Shown: positions 1-12,003 of the stretch, piece by piece | Numbering within the stretch: position 1 is the first letter of the stretch | Layout: each line of letters starts with the position of its first letter | Assembly: GCA_902729315.2 (NCBI GenBank) | Contig: LR746277.1 | Coordinates: 3,105,001 to 3,169,000 of the forward strand | From: Spirodela intermedia | Taxonomy: Eukaryota; Streptophyta; Magnoliopsida; Alismatales; Araceae | Reading direction: 5' to 3' | Length of the DNA: 64,000 nt | Translations under genes and position numbers: made by a program | Notes under the pieces: generated by a model | The model's input: only the letters and a program-made list of their open reading frames with translations | The model's database searches: none | What the model was told of the DNA's origin: nothing

Positions 1-2350
1 TGATCATTTGTTAATAAAATGATCAAATATTAAATATTAATAAATTAAATTAAATTTTGGTGAATTCAAATCGTTCACATGGATGGTGGTCAATCTCAAA
101 AATAATTATTTGTTTCAATTAATTCAATGAAAATAAAGAATAAAAGAAATTATCTATGTTTTGTTCTCCTTCAATGTCTGATAATGTTGTCACTAAGTTT
201 ATGGTTTGAATTTCCCAAATTTAATATCTGCCTATGTTAAAAATTAATTGATGGCTCTAGACCTAAAAAGGTTTCCAGCATAACATCAAAGAAACTCATA
301 CAAATAGAAGGAAAATAGAGGATGAATAATAAATCTTAAATCAAGAAAAATATAAGAGGAGATAGAAAATATGAATGTCGACAAGGTCTCCCTTCTAGTG
401 GTGGCGTTTCCTTATAAAACTCAGGTAATCTATCAAATAAAATGTTTTCACAAAATCATAATGAAGTCAAATTTCATCAGAAAAATCAAAATCATAAGAA
501 GAACAACTAGAAAAAAATAAATCAAAGTACAAACTTATCCCTATCTATCACCCAATAATTAAGGATTATTGCAACCGGAAATTAAACTATAAATTTATTG
601 AAAAGAATGATAAAGACACAAATTAAAAGACCTAATCTTTTTTTTTTGGTCACTTAGATGATAGATTAAGTAAAAAAATAAAATAATAGAAATCGAATTC
701 ACAAACATCCCCCATTACTCTACCTATGAGTCACCCAAAAGAGTGACCAAAAATGAACATAAATTGGTTGAAGAAGTGATAAAATATAGATTTAAAGCCC
801 TAATCTCATTTTTTTATCTACACCTAGAAGACATACTAAGTAAAAACGAAAAATAAATACAATCAAAATAGAAATCGATTTTTTCCATTGCTCCACTCTT
901 CTCTAGCTGTCACCTAGAGTGAACTCAGCTTGAAAGCTTCGAAATTTGATGTAATAACCTACTCTTGTTCATCTTAAAACCTCATTCCACCTTCCTCAGA
1001 GCTTTCTTTCAATCTTTGTGTAAAAAATCTCAAAAATCAGATTACTAAGTTCATTATTAACATATGTTGATATGACCCATAAACCCTTACCATGTCCTAC
1101 TAATGTGGCCATGAATCATTGTATTTTTACTAATTATTTTATTAATATATAAATTACTAAAAAGTTTCCTATCAATTTTAAATTTTTCTATCAACTTTAA
1201 CTTCACAATTAATTTCCTATCAATTTTAAATAATTCAAAAGATTATAAAGCTTAGATCAAAAGTATTAAATATAATATAAAAAATAAAAAATAAATTCAT
1301 CACATGTTTCCCAAAATCGTATTAACATGTTTTAACTTTAATAATTCATATTTTATATTTATTCATACAAAAATTACTTATGATGTAAAAGAAAACATTA
1401 TCAACAACTCGTCAAAAGGTCTATGATCTTGCAGCACGAGAAGTGAAAAAAATTCTTTAGGATTTGAACCGCTAATTTTTAAGTGATGCATATCGCAGAG
1501 TAAAAAGTCATAGGATAGTATGTTCCTCTCCAACAGCGGTAACTTTTGGTGACATACACAATTAGAAGATCAAGTTTGACCCCATGTCAAGTAGTGGGAC
1601 GACTTCATTTGAAACTTAAGAGTAACTCCTGCTTAGAAGAGTCATTTGGTGGTAAGGAATGACATACAATAACTGAAACATCCAACCTTACTGTGGGAAT
1701 ATGTGAAATAGTTCACTTTGTTGCTTCTCAACATCAAGAACTTGCCAAAGTCTATTATTTTATGGTAGGATGGCAAGGTTAGGCATAAGTAGAGCTTGGA
1801 CAATGTTCAAACTTTAGGTTTAGACATTAGGTGTTAAGATGATTCCCAACAGGGTCATCCATGTGGCAGTGGCTACGGGGTAAGTCGGGTTAGAGGGCTT
1901 GCCAAGAGTGACAGAAGGTCTAGGGAGGATCTAAGTCGAAAGTATTAATGTGTATTAGTCAAAAGTCCAAAGGTTGGATGATTTACTTGCCAAGAACCAC
2001 ATTAGGTAAAATATTGTCCAAGTAATGTAAGCATGAGAGCATTAGGTGTCAAGACAACACAAGAACCACCTACAGAAGTCAATCAATTTTTGAATCATCG
2101 ATTGTCTGAGGCCATGCAACGACAATTGGAGCCCATCATGAGATTTCAGCCATGGCTCATCTTCATCAAATGACACTTGAATAGTCTTCTAATTCTTCCC
2201 TTTTCATACTAGGCCTTCTCTCCCTTTAGAAAGAATACTCAAATTCGACAAGGAGCAGCAAATCTTGCAGCTGCCATCCACATATTTGCCACAATGTTTA
2301 AGCGGATGACCCACATCAGCCGCCTACTTGACCCTTCTTTACAAACAAAC
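1..2350. other. AT-rich non-coding region, no gene seen
   Basis: The stretch is very AT-rich, with no open frame that looks like protein and no RNA gene I can recognise. The part from about 1440 to 2340 is less AT-rich and may be decayed retroelement internal sequence, but I could not read any conserved domain in it. Confidence 0.6.
630..915. repeat. diverged tandem duplication, period about 160 bp
   Basis: Two consecutive segments (about 633-745 and 797-915) share the same order of landmarks. Each has a 'cctaatct' T-run, a 'gatagattaagta' or 'gacatactaagta' stretch, an 'agaaatcga' block, a run of C/T ending in 'ctct', and a 'tcaccc/tcaccta-agagtga' end. This is an old, diverged tandem repeat. 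Confidence 0.5.
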
Positions 2351-3800
2351 GTCAAATACTAGAACAAATAATTTAGTCGTATAATAAAACTAATAAAGAA
2401 AATAAATAACGTTGGACTGGTAAACATGAGTTCAGTTCACATAGAAACTCGAACTCATAGATCTTACATCTTCCTTGATACCGCACAATTCATCCCCCAG
2501 GCAGCATGTGTGATGATGCCGTCAAGAACCGAAAATGGAACCGGGTCGGTGGACTAGGCTTCATTGCGAAGCGATCCCTTCCGCCGAAGTAGGGAAAAAT
2601 GCACCGATGATGGATGAGACAGCGAGCGGGGAGCTGTTGGCGCTCCGGCCTGTACAGGAGCGGAGACCGAGGAGGGAAGTCACACCTCCGGCGGGCTTCC
2701 GGCACGCTGGCCGCTGCCCAAGTGGGCATTGGCCCTTTTAATTGCTCCACCCCGCCGTCCCCAAGGATCGTACGGCTGTGCCCAGCAAGCGGCACATTCC
2801 GACAGCTCCTGCTCCCGGCGGTGCCACCCTCCGCCGTCCCTCTGTTGGTCCCCCCCTGTCCCTCATTTCTCCGGCTGCTCCCCCGCTTTCGTCACGTCAC
2901 TACTTTTCTTAGGGAACCAGACAGCCGCATGCCAGCGCCCTTCTTACAGATGTAATATAATTATTTGTGAGGAGTTAGTAATTTTATCACGTGTCCCACC
3001 TCTTCAGCAGGCCCTGACCACTGCGTAAGCGATCTGTGCATGATCAGCTGACGCGGGGGATCACGTGATGCGAGGAACACGTGGGCCGCAGGCCACATGT
3101 TGCGTTGTCTTTTACCGTGGACGAGATGCGATAAACTAGGCCATGAATGGGCGAGGGAGGACGGGACCGAGACCCGCTATTCCGGATTACTTAGACGAGC
3201 TCGCGAGCTTACGGAACGGATGTTGACAATCCTCCCCAACCGCCATCACAATCCCCCGACAACCCGGACGGAGGGCCGGCTTGAATGCGATTACGGCGGT
3301 AATTACTCAACTGGTAGATGACCTCGTGATGGGGAGGCAGTAAATAGATACTGCAGGGCCCCACCATTCGATAAAACAAAATCTCACATTAAATGCATAC
3401 AGGTAGAAACTAAATAATGAAGACAAATTTCCGCGAGAGTAAATTTTCACAGGGAAATAAATAAGTCAAGAGAGTGTTCCTTGGCTGTGGGATCACAAAA
3501 TTGATAAACTGTTCAATAATTTCCTCGGAATTATCCTGCATTTGAGCTTTGTGATCCTGTTGACACGATGAGAACATAAGGTATTCAATGGACTACAAGT
3601 TCCACACTGTAGACTTACAGCTTGACAGATGGGATCGAGCCTAAAATCCTTGCTCAAGATCAAATCTCATTATCATGAGTTTCCATCTGAGACTCAGCTT
3701 GACCAGCTAATGTTAGGAGTCTGTTCGTTGCCCGTTAAATTGTTATGGAACTTTACAATCTTCACCATATGCAGAAGCATACTCAAGTAGCGTCGGAGAC
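2350..3800. repeat. R1 repeat, copy 1
   Basis: This is the first of four copies of a long GC-rich repeat. Shared landmarks, left to right, are: a 'gatcttacat...ataccgcacaattcatc' edge; a 'cttccgccgaag' block (about 2578); a C-rich stretch (2700-2900); a CACGTG pair (3063-3085); the 'gagctcgcgagc' core (3197); 'acaatcctccccaac' (3226); and an 'aaatctcacattaaatgc' tail (3380). The reading frames differ between copies, so it is not protein coding. A further shared piece lies at 4970-5110. Copies 1 and 4 both lie upstream of SFH sequence, so R1 may be the distal 5' flank of the SFH gene that was carried along in duplications. Confidence 0.7.
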
Positions 3801-4740
3801 TGATATCTTACCGATTGGGTGAAATGGAACAATCATGGGGATACTCTGCAGCTGCTTCTACCGCCGAGTTGACCCAATCCGACCCAAGAAACGTCTCCCG
3901 GCCTTCTAGGCCAAGAATGGGTGTCATGGCTGCAGGATTGATACTGATTGGGGTCATCTAGGGCAAGAATGGGACGACCCATTATGGACGATAAAGATAT
4001 TTTCGACCCACTATTGGAAAATCAGGAGTACTCACCAATTTTATTTTTAAATAATTTAAATTTGACTATGTTTCCCAGATGTCCACATATTTTGAATGAG
4101 CTGATTATGTTTCTAATATTGTATGCACATGTAGTAGGGTCAACGTGTGGGCAAAGCCGAGTTCTTCAAAGGTTTGCCATGAAATTAAGCGTAATCTGAA
4201 AATTCTCCGACTGATACTGACTTCAATAGAAGCCTGAGGTCTGCAGATCCCGACAGCGAAGATATGGACGACGCCGGCGCCTCCATCGGGACATCACGCC
4301 CATCTCAACACTAATATTTTACTAGCACTCGTAGCCCGATTCTCCGCCGCACGATGCATGGTCGGTCGACTTCAAATCAACTGCCACCTCAAAAGGATGG
4401 GTGGGATATTTTCGTAAATTATCAACTGCCCTGGTCAAAACCTCTGTCAACCGATGAACTGACCGTATTAGCATCAGATCCACGGGCAGGTGTCATAGAA
4501 GCGCCATTAACCCAGCTGGCAGCACCTCCTCTCTTAAACCGCCACGTGGCCACATGACCTGGCCCGACGGTCGGTGTGCCGGTTAGAGCCGGGATGGAGT
4601 CGGTTTGACCGTAACCAGCTAGAGAATTGCATTTTATATTGAGTTACCACAATGTCTGGTAAGAGGAAATATTTCAATGGTCAGTTCCGTTGGCATTGTC
4701 AGATTGTCCTTGGAACATGCTTTTAGTCCTCGAATGCTTC
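3800..4740. other. intergenic segment, no gene seen
   Basis: There is a short local duplication around 3910-3980 ('ggccaagaatgggtg' and 'gggcaagaatgggac'). Otherwise I see no coding potential. It interrupts R1 copy 1 relative to R1 copy 2. Confidence 0.5.
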
Positions 4741-4744
4741 CAAT

Positions 4745-4905
4745 ATTATGGGGTCTACTTGGACCACAACCGATGAAGGACATGGCACGATGCAGCAGCA
4801 GCAGTAGGGAGAGTGTGTGTTGGAATCTTCGTGTTTTCTGATAGAAAGCGAGGACCTTTCCACTCTCCTGTCTCCATATCAGCTCCCCGAGTTGCCACAA
4901 AGTGA
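4745..4905 (+). repeat. duplicated 5' region of the SFH gene
   Basis: This segment matches 33830-33995 upstream of the intact SFH gene. Both read 'ggggtctacttgga', 'ggacatggcacgat', a CAG triplet run, 'tagggagag', 'ttggaatcttc' and 'ctctcctgtctcca'. It therefore looks like a copy of the SFH promoter or 5'UTR, placed ahead of the broken SFH exons at 5.9-7.5 kb. Confidence 0.75.
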
Positions 4906-5689
4906 ACCTGCAGATTTCAACAATCCAATGTGCGACGGAGAAAAACCCGAGAAAATCCAAGAGATGACCACCGCGCTCGGTGCGGCGAGAATGTAGACAT
5001 AGAAGATTGACAGAAAGAAAAGAAAGAAGAACAGGAGGGACGCGCAGTGGGAAAACGAGCCACCTCCCTCCTCACAAGACAGAAGCGAAAGTGTATCGAC
5101 GATGACGACGGAGATTAAACGAACTTCGTCCCTCAGCTACGACCCTTGATCGATCAAGGAGAAGAGATCGAACCCCTTTTCAATCGAGATCTGGACAAGG
5201 GGTTTAGATTTTTATTTTGCCCAATGTTTAAACAAACGGAAGATCTATTCTAGGAATCTTTTCTGTTTCCTAGCACGGCGAATTTTTTTAAAGTTTTTCA
5301 TCTAATCTAAGTTTTCTTCTAATATAAGATATGCATGGAGGGTGAGTTGCTGATTCCAACTGCGATGAAAAAGAAACAAGAGGGGGGGCGGAGGGCGGGA
5401 GTTATTCTGAAAAAGGTTAATTTTATTTGCGCGAACATCCAATTAGTACACTTGATAAACAGCTAAATGTCAATATGCTGGTCTTCGTATGTTTGGCCAC
5501 TACACATATATACTCAATTCTACAACTACCCTAGGGCACCTTGTATTCATTCTAGTGGTAGGAAACCCTTAAATAGCAAACCCGTATACAGTCAAGTAGA
5601 AAGAAAGCTCTTACGAGTTTCCTTGAGGATTGAATCCTAGGTTGTGATGGTACAAGCTTCGCAGTTTTTGATGCAATAGTTAATCATAA

Positions 5690-7549
5690 ATAATTGTTTA
5701 TTTCCTCCTCTCTGCCCACATTAGTTGACTCTCTCTCTATCTCTCTCTCAAGAGAGAGATAGAGATGAGGAAATTAAAGAGGAACGTAGCGTTTCTGGGA
5801 TCTTTTTACATCTTATGTTATCTAGTGATTACTGGAATCATTAAATACTTGACTTTGTCTCTTAGATCGCTCAAAGGTTTTATTATCTTTTTGTCGATGT
5901 TTTGACCATACGTTTTTTGCGCCATCGTGAATATATGGATTCAGATTCTTGAAAGCTAGGAAGTTTGATCATGAGAAGACAGTACAAATATGGGTCGACA
6001 TGCTGCAATGGAGAAAAGAATTCGGAACAGATACAATATCGGAGGTAGGGACAACAATCACATCTCTGCCAGACAATCTCTTCGCATTTGAGCAATTCCT
6101 GTTTCATGTGGATGAGACTTTTTTATGCACGTAAAATCATTATTACATACCGGCTCACTTATGTAGATAATACCTTTGCCAATTTAGTCTTACAATTTTA
6201 TCGAATAGCTTATATGTTATACTAGCTTTTAACCCTCTGGCTTTATATTTTTTAGCGTTTTCGAAGGTAGATACAAGAATCAGTGACCTTCCTTCATCCC
6301 ACACTGAACTGTCACCCATCTGATGCTATTGTTCTAGAAATGCCGCACTATGATTCTAGTACTTTGCCAAACTCAGCAATGAGACCCTAGCGACCAGAAC
6401 CTTGACAGAATTGATAGTGTGAATTTTGTTTGATCTCATAACTCTGCAATGCCATCTAAAACTTCGGAGCATAATTGGTTCGTATGGTTCTCTCCCCTAT
6501 GGCTCATGTACTGATTAGATAGCCAACTCAGTACCTTATTATTTTACTATACATTGTTACGTCCATAAGAGGCTCTTCCCTCAGTGGAGTCAAGAACGTT
6601 GCCATGTGAAAGTTCTTTTTCGTTTTATTGTGCATGGAAGTGTAATTGAATAACATTTTCATTAGGACTGCATTTAGTTGAATCAAATTCTGTGTTTCCT
6701 TCTTCTTCCCGTCTTACCTGTTTCTCTACTTTGGGATGGACATTTGAGTTCTTCGTCATTCAAAGCAGAGTGAATAAATACTCTTTGCATCCTGTTTCTA
6801 AATCATATTTTCCTGCATAATCTGTTATTCTTCCATTTGCCCTCTGACATTGGATAAAACACTGAACTTGGCTGAAGGAATCTGAGTTTGAGGAGCTGCC
6901 AGAAGTTCTGCATTACTATCCCCAAGGCTGTCATGGCGTTGACAAAGAGGGAAGACCTGTCTATGTTGAGAGGCTTGGGAAAATTGAGCCTAAGAAACTC
7001 GTGCACCTAAACTAGCGTTTAATGCTACATAAAATATCATACACAGGAGTTTGACCGAGCACTTTGTTACAAGTTTCCTGGATCTTCAATCGCTCTTAAG
7101 AGACAGATTAGTTCGACCACCACTATACTTGATGTTCACGGCGTGGTATGCTTCTGGAGCTACCCATTTCTCAGATGTTCTCTTCGTACTTGGGATTTGA
7201 AGTATTGTAACCTTCTGTGAACCTCTTCTGAGGCATCTAAGTATATATTCTGTCCCTATTAGGGACTGAAAAACATCAGCAAGTCAGCAAGAGACCTTCT
7301 ATTGACAATTCAGAAAATAGACGGGAACTACTGCAGTGAAATCATCTCAACAGCTACTATCCAGAGGTAACTGTTCCTACTAAATATGTATTGTTAAACA
7401 AATGGCGCTCTATCAAAATGGAGTTCTTCACCAGTTTTCTTGTTCTGACACTACGTCAGATGTTTATTGTCAATGCTGATCATGACTTCGAACTGCTTAG
7501 GAACACAGTAAAGAGATTTCTTGATCCCATGACTGCTTTAAAGATTCAT
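5690..7549 (+). pseudogene. SEC14-like (SFH) pseudogene A, exons for the CRAL-TRIO domain only
   Basis: Recognisable exons are 5945-6044 ([25 protein letters not shown]), 6878-7145 ([14 protein letters not shown]), 7263-7366 ([13 protein letters not shown]) and about 7449-7549 (QMFIVNADHDFELL). They match, in order, the second to fifth main exons of the intact SFH gene at 34.9-40 kb. The N-terminal exon is missing. Exon 6878-7145 is 268 nt against 267 in the intact copy: an extra A near 7012 shifts the frame and gives a stop just after residues KLVHLN. The next exon carries an insertion of about 25 nt. The acceptor of the last exon reads 'ctgac' where the intact copy has 'tgcag'. Sequence stops resembling SFH after about 7560. 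It is a dead tandem copy, not an alternative gene. Confidence 0.85.
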
Positions 7550-7559
7550 GTCAGAATCT

Positions 7560-8070
7560 TAAGTCCCCCGTTCACGTCAAGCGCTTGTGTTGGTAGCCAA
7601 ACGTGAAAAACCAGAAACCGTCTAATTACATATTTTTACTGATTAATGTTGATCTGTTTCTATTATATCTGATTATTTTTATGAGCTGCTGGTCCTATTT
7701 TTTTTAAGGTTGTCTTCTAATGAAAACTATATCCATATTATATCTGTTTCTATGATATCTGATTACTTTTACGTTGGCCAATGAACATGAGGGGTAATCA
7801 TAAATATTTATCTCTGAGAAATAACCTTGAGATCCAAATTAAGAAAAGTCTAAATCATGGTGTAGTGTAGGTTTTAATTCCAAGGTTCAAGTAAACAGCA
7901 GAAGATCCTTAAAGAAGAGTATTGACTTGAAAATTAGTGAAAATCCCTAATCTGCCCAGTCAAGAAGCACATTAAGCAATTGAACGTCGGAGTGTATCAT
8001 CATTTTAGAAAAATAGGAAAAAATATTATGAGCAATTGCAATGTCCCACGGAAATTTTGCCCTTTTGGAG
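7560..8070. other. AT-rich spacer with a short internal duplication
   Basis: Two similar 30-bp stretches, beginning 'ctgtttctattatatctgat' near 7652 and 'ctgtttctatgatatctgat' near 7744, form a tandem duplication with a period of about 92 bp. No gene is visible. Confidence 0.5.
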
Positions 8071-8079
8071 ATCAGGTAA

Positions 8080-8303
8080 AGAAAATTCAGAAGATGAGAG
8101 GAAAACAACAAAAATTGCATCCCATAGGAAAAAAGATTTAAGCGCATCTTTCAAGTTCACTCATTCCCTTAAAAAAAGGGGAAGGAGGAAAAGTGACTGC
8201 AGTGATCCATTAGTTTCAATGGAAGATGTGAGAGATGCAGAAGAGGAACTTATAGCACGGAATTTATTGGCTGAGAAACACGATAACTATCCTACAATGC
8301 TCA
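8080..8303 (+). pseudogene. isolated copy of SFH exon 1
   Basis: The translation reads [14 protein letters not shown], then [24 protein letters not shown] and IARNLLAEKHDNYPTML. It matches exon 35106-35424 of the intact SFH gene. An in-frame loss of nine residues follows EDVRDAEEE (the intact copy has RAVYVFRQE there). Similarity ends at 'acaatgct', three or four bases before the intact exon's splice donor, so the donor is gone. The exon lies downstream of the exon 2-5 copy at 5.9-7.5 kb, so it belongs to a second SFH copy. That copy's exon 2 lies beyond NLR1 at 11.85 kb. Confidence 0.85.
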
Positions 8304-8520
8304 ACAGATACCCCTCGGCGCCGCAGCACACATAGACGGCAGCTTCCACGCCTCTTACCACAGGGTTACAGAAATTACACGTGGACAGAGGACAATCCTG
8401 ACCTTTAACTCCAACACGAGCATGTGACCATGTTGTAGAGGGAAATCACCAGGGTATTATGGCTACTTACTATACTCAATGCATCTATAGTGCCGGATTT
8501 TGGGTCAAACCTCTCCCCCC

Positions 8521-11282
8521 CTAAACCGGACAGGATTTCCATGATCTCGCTGAAAAATGCGACGAAGACGACTCTCCAATGACTGAAATGGTGATTGAAG
8601 ATATGTGCCGGATTTTGGGCCAGTCCTCTTCCTCCATCCGAGCTCTAGAACAGAATTTAGGAGGCATATCCCACAAAGTGAGGTCCTTTAGACCAGTCAT
8701 GTGTTGCAACTCATCCGGAAGCATGGCCAACCTTCTGCAATTGTATATCTTCAGGCTCCTCAGGCGGGACATGGCCCCAGCCTCAATTACCCACCTCTCT
8801 AACTCGTCTAGCGAATCAAGTACGAGGAACTGCAGTTGGGGGAACCCGCTGCTGGAGCAGATCATATCGTTTCCTGTGTAGGACGAAGGACCTAGATACA
8901 GATACGTGAGTTCAGGGAGGTTCTCAAGCGCTGCTATCGAGCCTCGATCCAGCCTGGTTCCACTTAGTATGAGTTCAGTGAGATTGAGGGGCCACTGGTT
9001 GCCGCAAGAACTAGGTTGCTGTGGCCCTGTCACTTCCCCTTTCAGGTATAAGACTTCGAGTGAAGTATATCTGGACGGTGTCCATACACAGTCTGGGATC
9101 GACACGCCTTCCAATATCAACTTCTTGAGATGGGACAACTTCGGTAACGAAGAAGACAGCGCGTCGTCATGACATCTTAAGATGCCTGTTAGTCCCAGCT
9201 CCCGGAGATTGGTAAGGGTCCCTAGGCAGCTATCTATCCAGCTCCCGGCCCGGACGAACTTAAGCACCTGCAAGTGTCTTAAGCCTGTCTCTACCATCTC
9301 CGGCTGCACTTCGGGAATGTGGACGTGCCGTAAGGCCTCGATCATCCACACAACTCTCGGTATCGTTTGGATCTCCGTACCAGACGTGTCCAAGCTTTGT
9401 AGATGACATAGTTTCCCCACTGAAGAGGGAAGCTTCCTTATCCTTGTCAATCTCAAGCACAAGAATCGAAGATGTTTCAGGTCTCCAACCTCTTCTGGCA
9501 GTACGGCGAGTGGTGCCCCCTCCAGATCGACGACTCTGAGCAGTTTCAGTTCTGGAATGGGGAAGCTTATAAGCCCCCTCCGGTGGGCATTGAACCACAA
9601 TAAGGTGCGCAGTCTTGGGGTGGACTTCACATGGGAGACGTAGTCCTCCGCTCCCCCGTGAAGGGAAAGGCGCCGGACGGAGGAGTCCAGTCGGACGGCG
9701 TCTCGGTCGTCTGGGATCTGGCGGGAGACGAGGAAACCCACCTCCTTAGCCTCCGCAATTGTAAAATCGTGCAGCAGATCATGAATCCGGCAACTTCGGC
9801 GAGTTTTTGGCTTCTGTCTGATCATCGGGCTGCGGTATTCATCTTGCACAACTGTCACCATGCACCTCCGGACGAGCTCCTCCAAGTAACACTCTGCAGA
9901 TTGTTCGAGTGTCTCTCCTGCTCTGTGCTCGATGAAGCCCTCCGCGATCCACAATCTGATCAGCTTGTTGATTCGAATGTCGAAGTCCTCTGGAAAAGAA
10001 CTGAAATAAAGGAAACAACGCTTGAGGTGATGGGGCAACTCGGCGTAGCTCAACGCCAGTATATCCAAGCACAGTCGGCTTTCTTCGATGTTTTCCCAAA
10101 CGATGGTCTCCGCGAGCCTCCTCCACTCCCGGAGCGACGGACCTTTCGTTGATAGCAGACCCCCAAGCACCACCAACGCCAGAGGCAGGCCCCCGCATTT
10201 CCTGGTGATCTGTTTTCCGACTTCCCTTAACGATTCTGAACAGACAGTTTCGATATCATCCTGATTCGGGAACGCCTTCTTGGAGAGTAGCTCCCAGCTC
10301 TCCTCCTCGGTTAGTAACCGCAGCTCGTGTGGAGGGATAGATGGGTCCGCAGCTCTGGCAACGTCGAGGGAGCGGGTGGTGATCAGCACCAGGCTTCCGT
10401 TCTCGTCGTCTGGGAGATGCGGATTGAGGAGTCTCCAAACCTGCTGGTCCCACACGTCGTCCATAACGATCAAGTATTTCTTCCCCCGGATGGTCTGGTA
10501 AAGCCTCTCCTCGCGTTTGTCCCTCGTCATTTTCTCGAGTTCCTCTTCTTCGAGCTCCGTGACCTGCCGAAGAAAGTCTCGAAGGAGATCCACAGCGGAG
10601 TACTGCTGGGAGACGTCGATCCACACCGAGTGATTGAACTCGGCTCGTGCTTCCTTGAAGACTCTCTTAGCAAGAGTGGTCTTGCCGAGGCCGCCCAATC
10701 CCACAATCGAGATCACGGACCGCTTCTTCCTGCTCTCGTTCAACAGATGCTCCAATATTCTGTTCTTCTCCTCGTCCATGCCGACCACATCAGCATCTGC
10801 GGCGTGGAGACGACCCGCCTCCGTTCTCGGACTGCCTCGTCGATCTGCCGCCGCGCCTCTCCCCCCAGGTTCTGGATTCCGTAGGTAGTTCTTCGTTCAT
10901 TAATTTCGTGGATTTTGGCCTTTATGGCCTCGATCTCCTTACCGAATCGGCGGAGGATGATGAAATCACTGGGGCGAGGAAGGCAACACACAGTGATCCG
11001 GATGAAGCCCTCGCTCCGTCGTCGTCTCCGCTGGGCATCGAGGACGAAGCAATCGACGAGGTCCTCCGCCCGATTAGCGATTTCCCGCACATCCCTCACC
11101 CAGTTCTTCACCCTTTCGTCTCCCTTGCTCCTCGCGTCGGCGTCCTTCACGAAGCACTCCATCGCCCGGAGCTCGTCCTTGACCCATTCCACCTGATCTG
11201 TCACGTTATACAGGAAGACCGCTTCGTCGATGAGGATGTCACCGACCCGATTCACGACGTAGCTCAGAACAGCTTCCACCAT
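8521..11282 (-). pseudogene. NLR1: CC-NB-ARC-LRR resistance gene with a one-base frameshift
   Basis: This is an RPM1/RPP13-type CNL immune receptor, a family that acts in the cytosol or at the plasma membrane as an ATP-switched sensor of pathogen effectors. The start at 11282 (MVEAVLSYVVNRVGD) opens an Rx-type coiled-coil domain with an EDVID-like AEDLVD motif. The second frame, to 8521, carries the P-loop GLGGLGKTT, kinase-2 YLIVMDDVWD, RNBS-B LVLITTRS, GLPLAL, RNBS-D CFLYFSSFPEDF and the MHD-position motif RIHDLLHDF. About twelve LRRs follow. The two frames do not join: one A is missing on the plus strand near 10811 ('gtggagacgac' against 'gtggagaacgac' in NLR4), about 35 residues before the P-loop. 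Reading stops soon after in the first frame. It is either a recent pseudogene or carries a single base error. The C-terminus (SARSWKSCPV) differs from the paralogues. Confidence 0.85.
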
Positions 11283-11640
11283 CCCTCTCCTTCTGAGCCA
11301 GACCTGGAACTCTTCGCCGATTAGACTTTATTCCCTGCCCCTCTGGTTCAATAAGCGCCAAGGGAATATCATAACCCCACTCTTGCTACGAGGATAAAGA
11401 GGACTAGTCACCTGTCACGGTCAAGCACGCCTAACAATCTTTGGACTAGAAATTCTTAGGTGGGAGGTCAAATCAGGACATATACATCTAACGAAGCGAG
11501 TGTGAACAAAATTTTCAACAAAGTCAACGCCTTTTGCCAGCAAATGTTGACTAGGGATCTTTAATAGCCCCAGCCTTACCACGTTGTTTGAAACAGTACG
11601 TTCTTTTTTTTTTTTTAACTGGTTTGTCGTATTCCCTCTC
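11283..11640. other. NLR1 5' flank
   Basis: This is upstream sequence of NLR1. It shares phrases with the flanks of NLR2 and NLR3 (for example 'ctaacgaagcgagtgtg' near 11489, 'ccttaccacgttgtttgaaaca' near 11573 and a related copy near 18614). These three genes therefore share one class of 5' flank. I see no clear TATA box that I would call. Confidence 0.5.
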
Positions 11641-11653
11641 TATTTCTCTCCCG

Positions 11654-11688
<35 letters not shown>

Positions 11689-12003
11689 ATAAAAGAGAGA
11701 AATGTAACGTTTCTAGGACTTTTTACATCTTATGTTGTCTAGTGACTACTGGACTCATAAAATAATTGACTTAGCCTCTCATATACCTCGAAGGTTTCAT
11801 TATCTTTGTTTCCATGTTTTCTCCCCGTCGTGAATCTATGGATTCATATTCTTGAAAGCTAGGAAGTTTATCAAGAGAAGACGATCCAAATGTGGACCGA
11901 CATGCTTTTTTGGAGAAAGGAATTCCGAACAGATACGATGTTGGAGGTTGGGACAACAATCACATCATTGCCAGACAATCTCATTGCTTTTCGGCAATCC
12001 TGT
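11640..12003 (+). pseudogene. SFH intron 1 and exon 2 fragment (pseudogene B)
   Basis: A GA-repeat, the intron phrase 'gtaacgtttctaggac', and the exon at 11848-11946 match SFH exon 2 (35631-35730 and 5945-6044). The exon reads LKARKF and then loses frame through a net one-base deletion (99 nt against 100). The acceptor has changed from 'attcag' to 'attcat'. The start of intron 2 ('acaacaatcacatc') is still present. With the exon 1 copy at 8.08-8.30 kb, this looks like one SFH copy split by the NLR1 block. Confidence 0.8.

Noticed and set aside
1440-2340. possible gypsy-type retroelement interior
   Set aside because: The texture is suggestive, but no gag, protease or polymerase motif could be read in any frame.
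9631-10152. 173-codon plus-strand frame
   Set aside because: It is a shadow of the NB-ARC coding strand of NLR1. Similar antisense frames appear in NLR3 and NLR4 simply because the DNA is similar.
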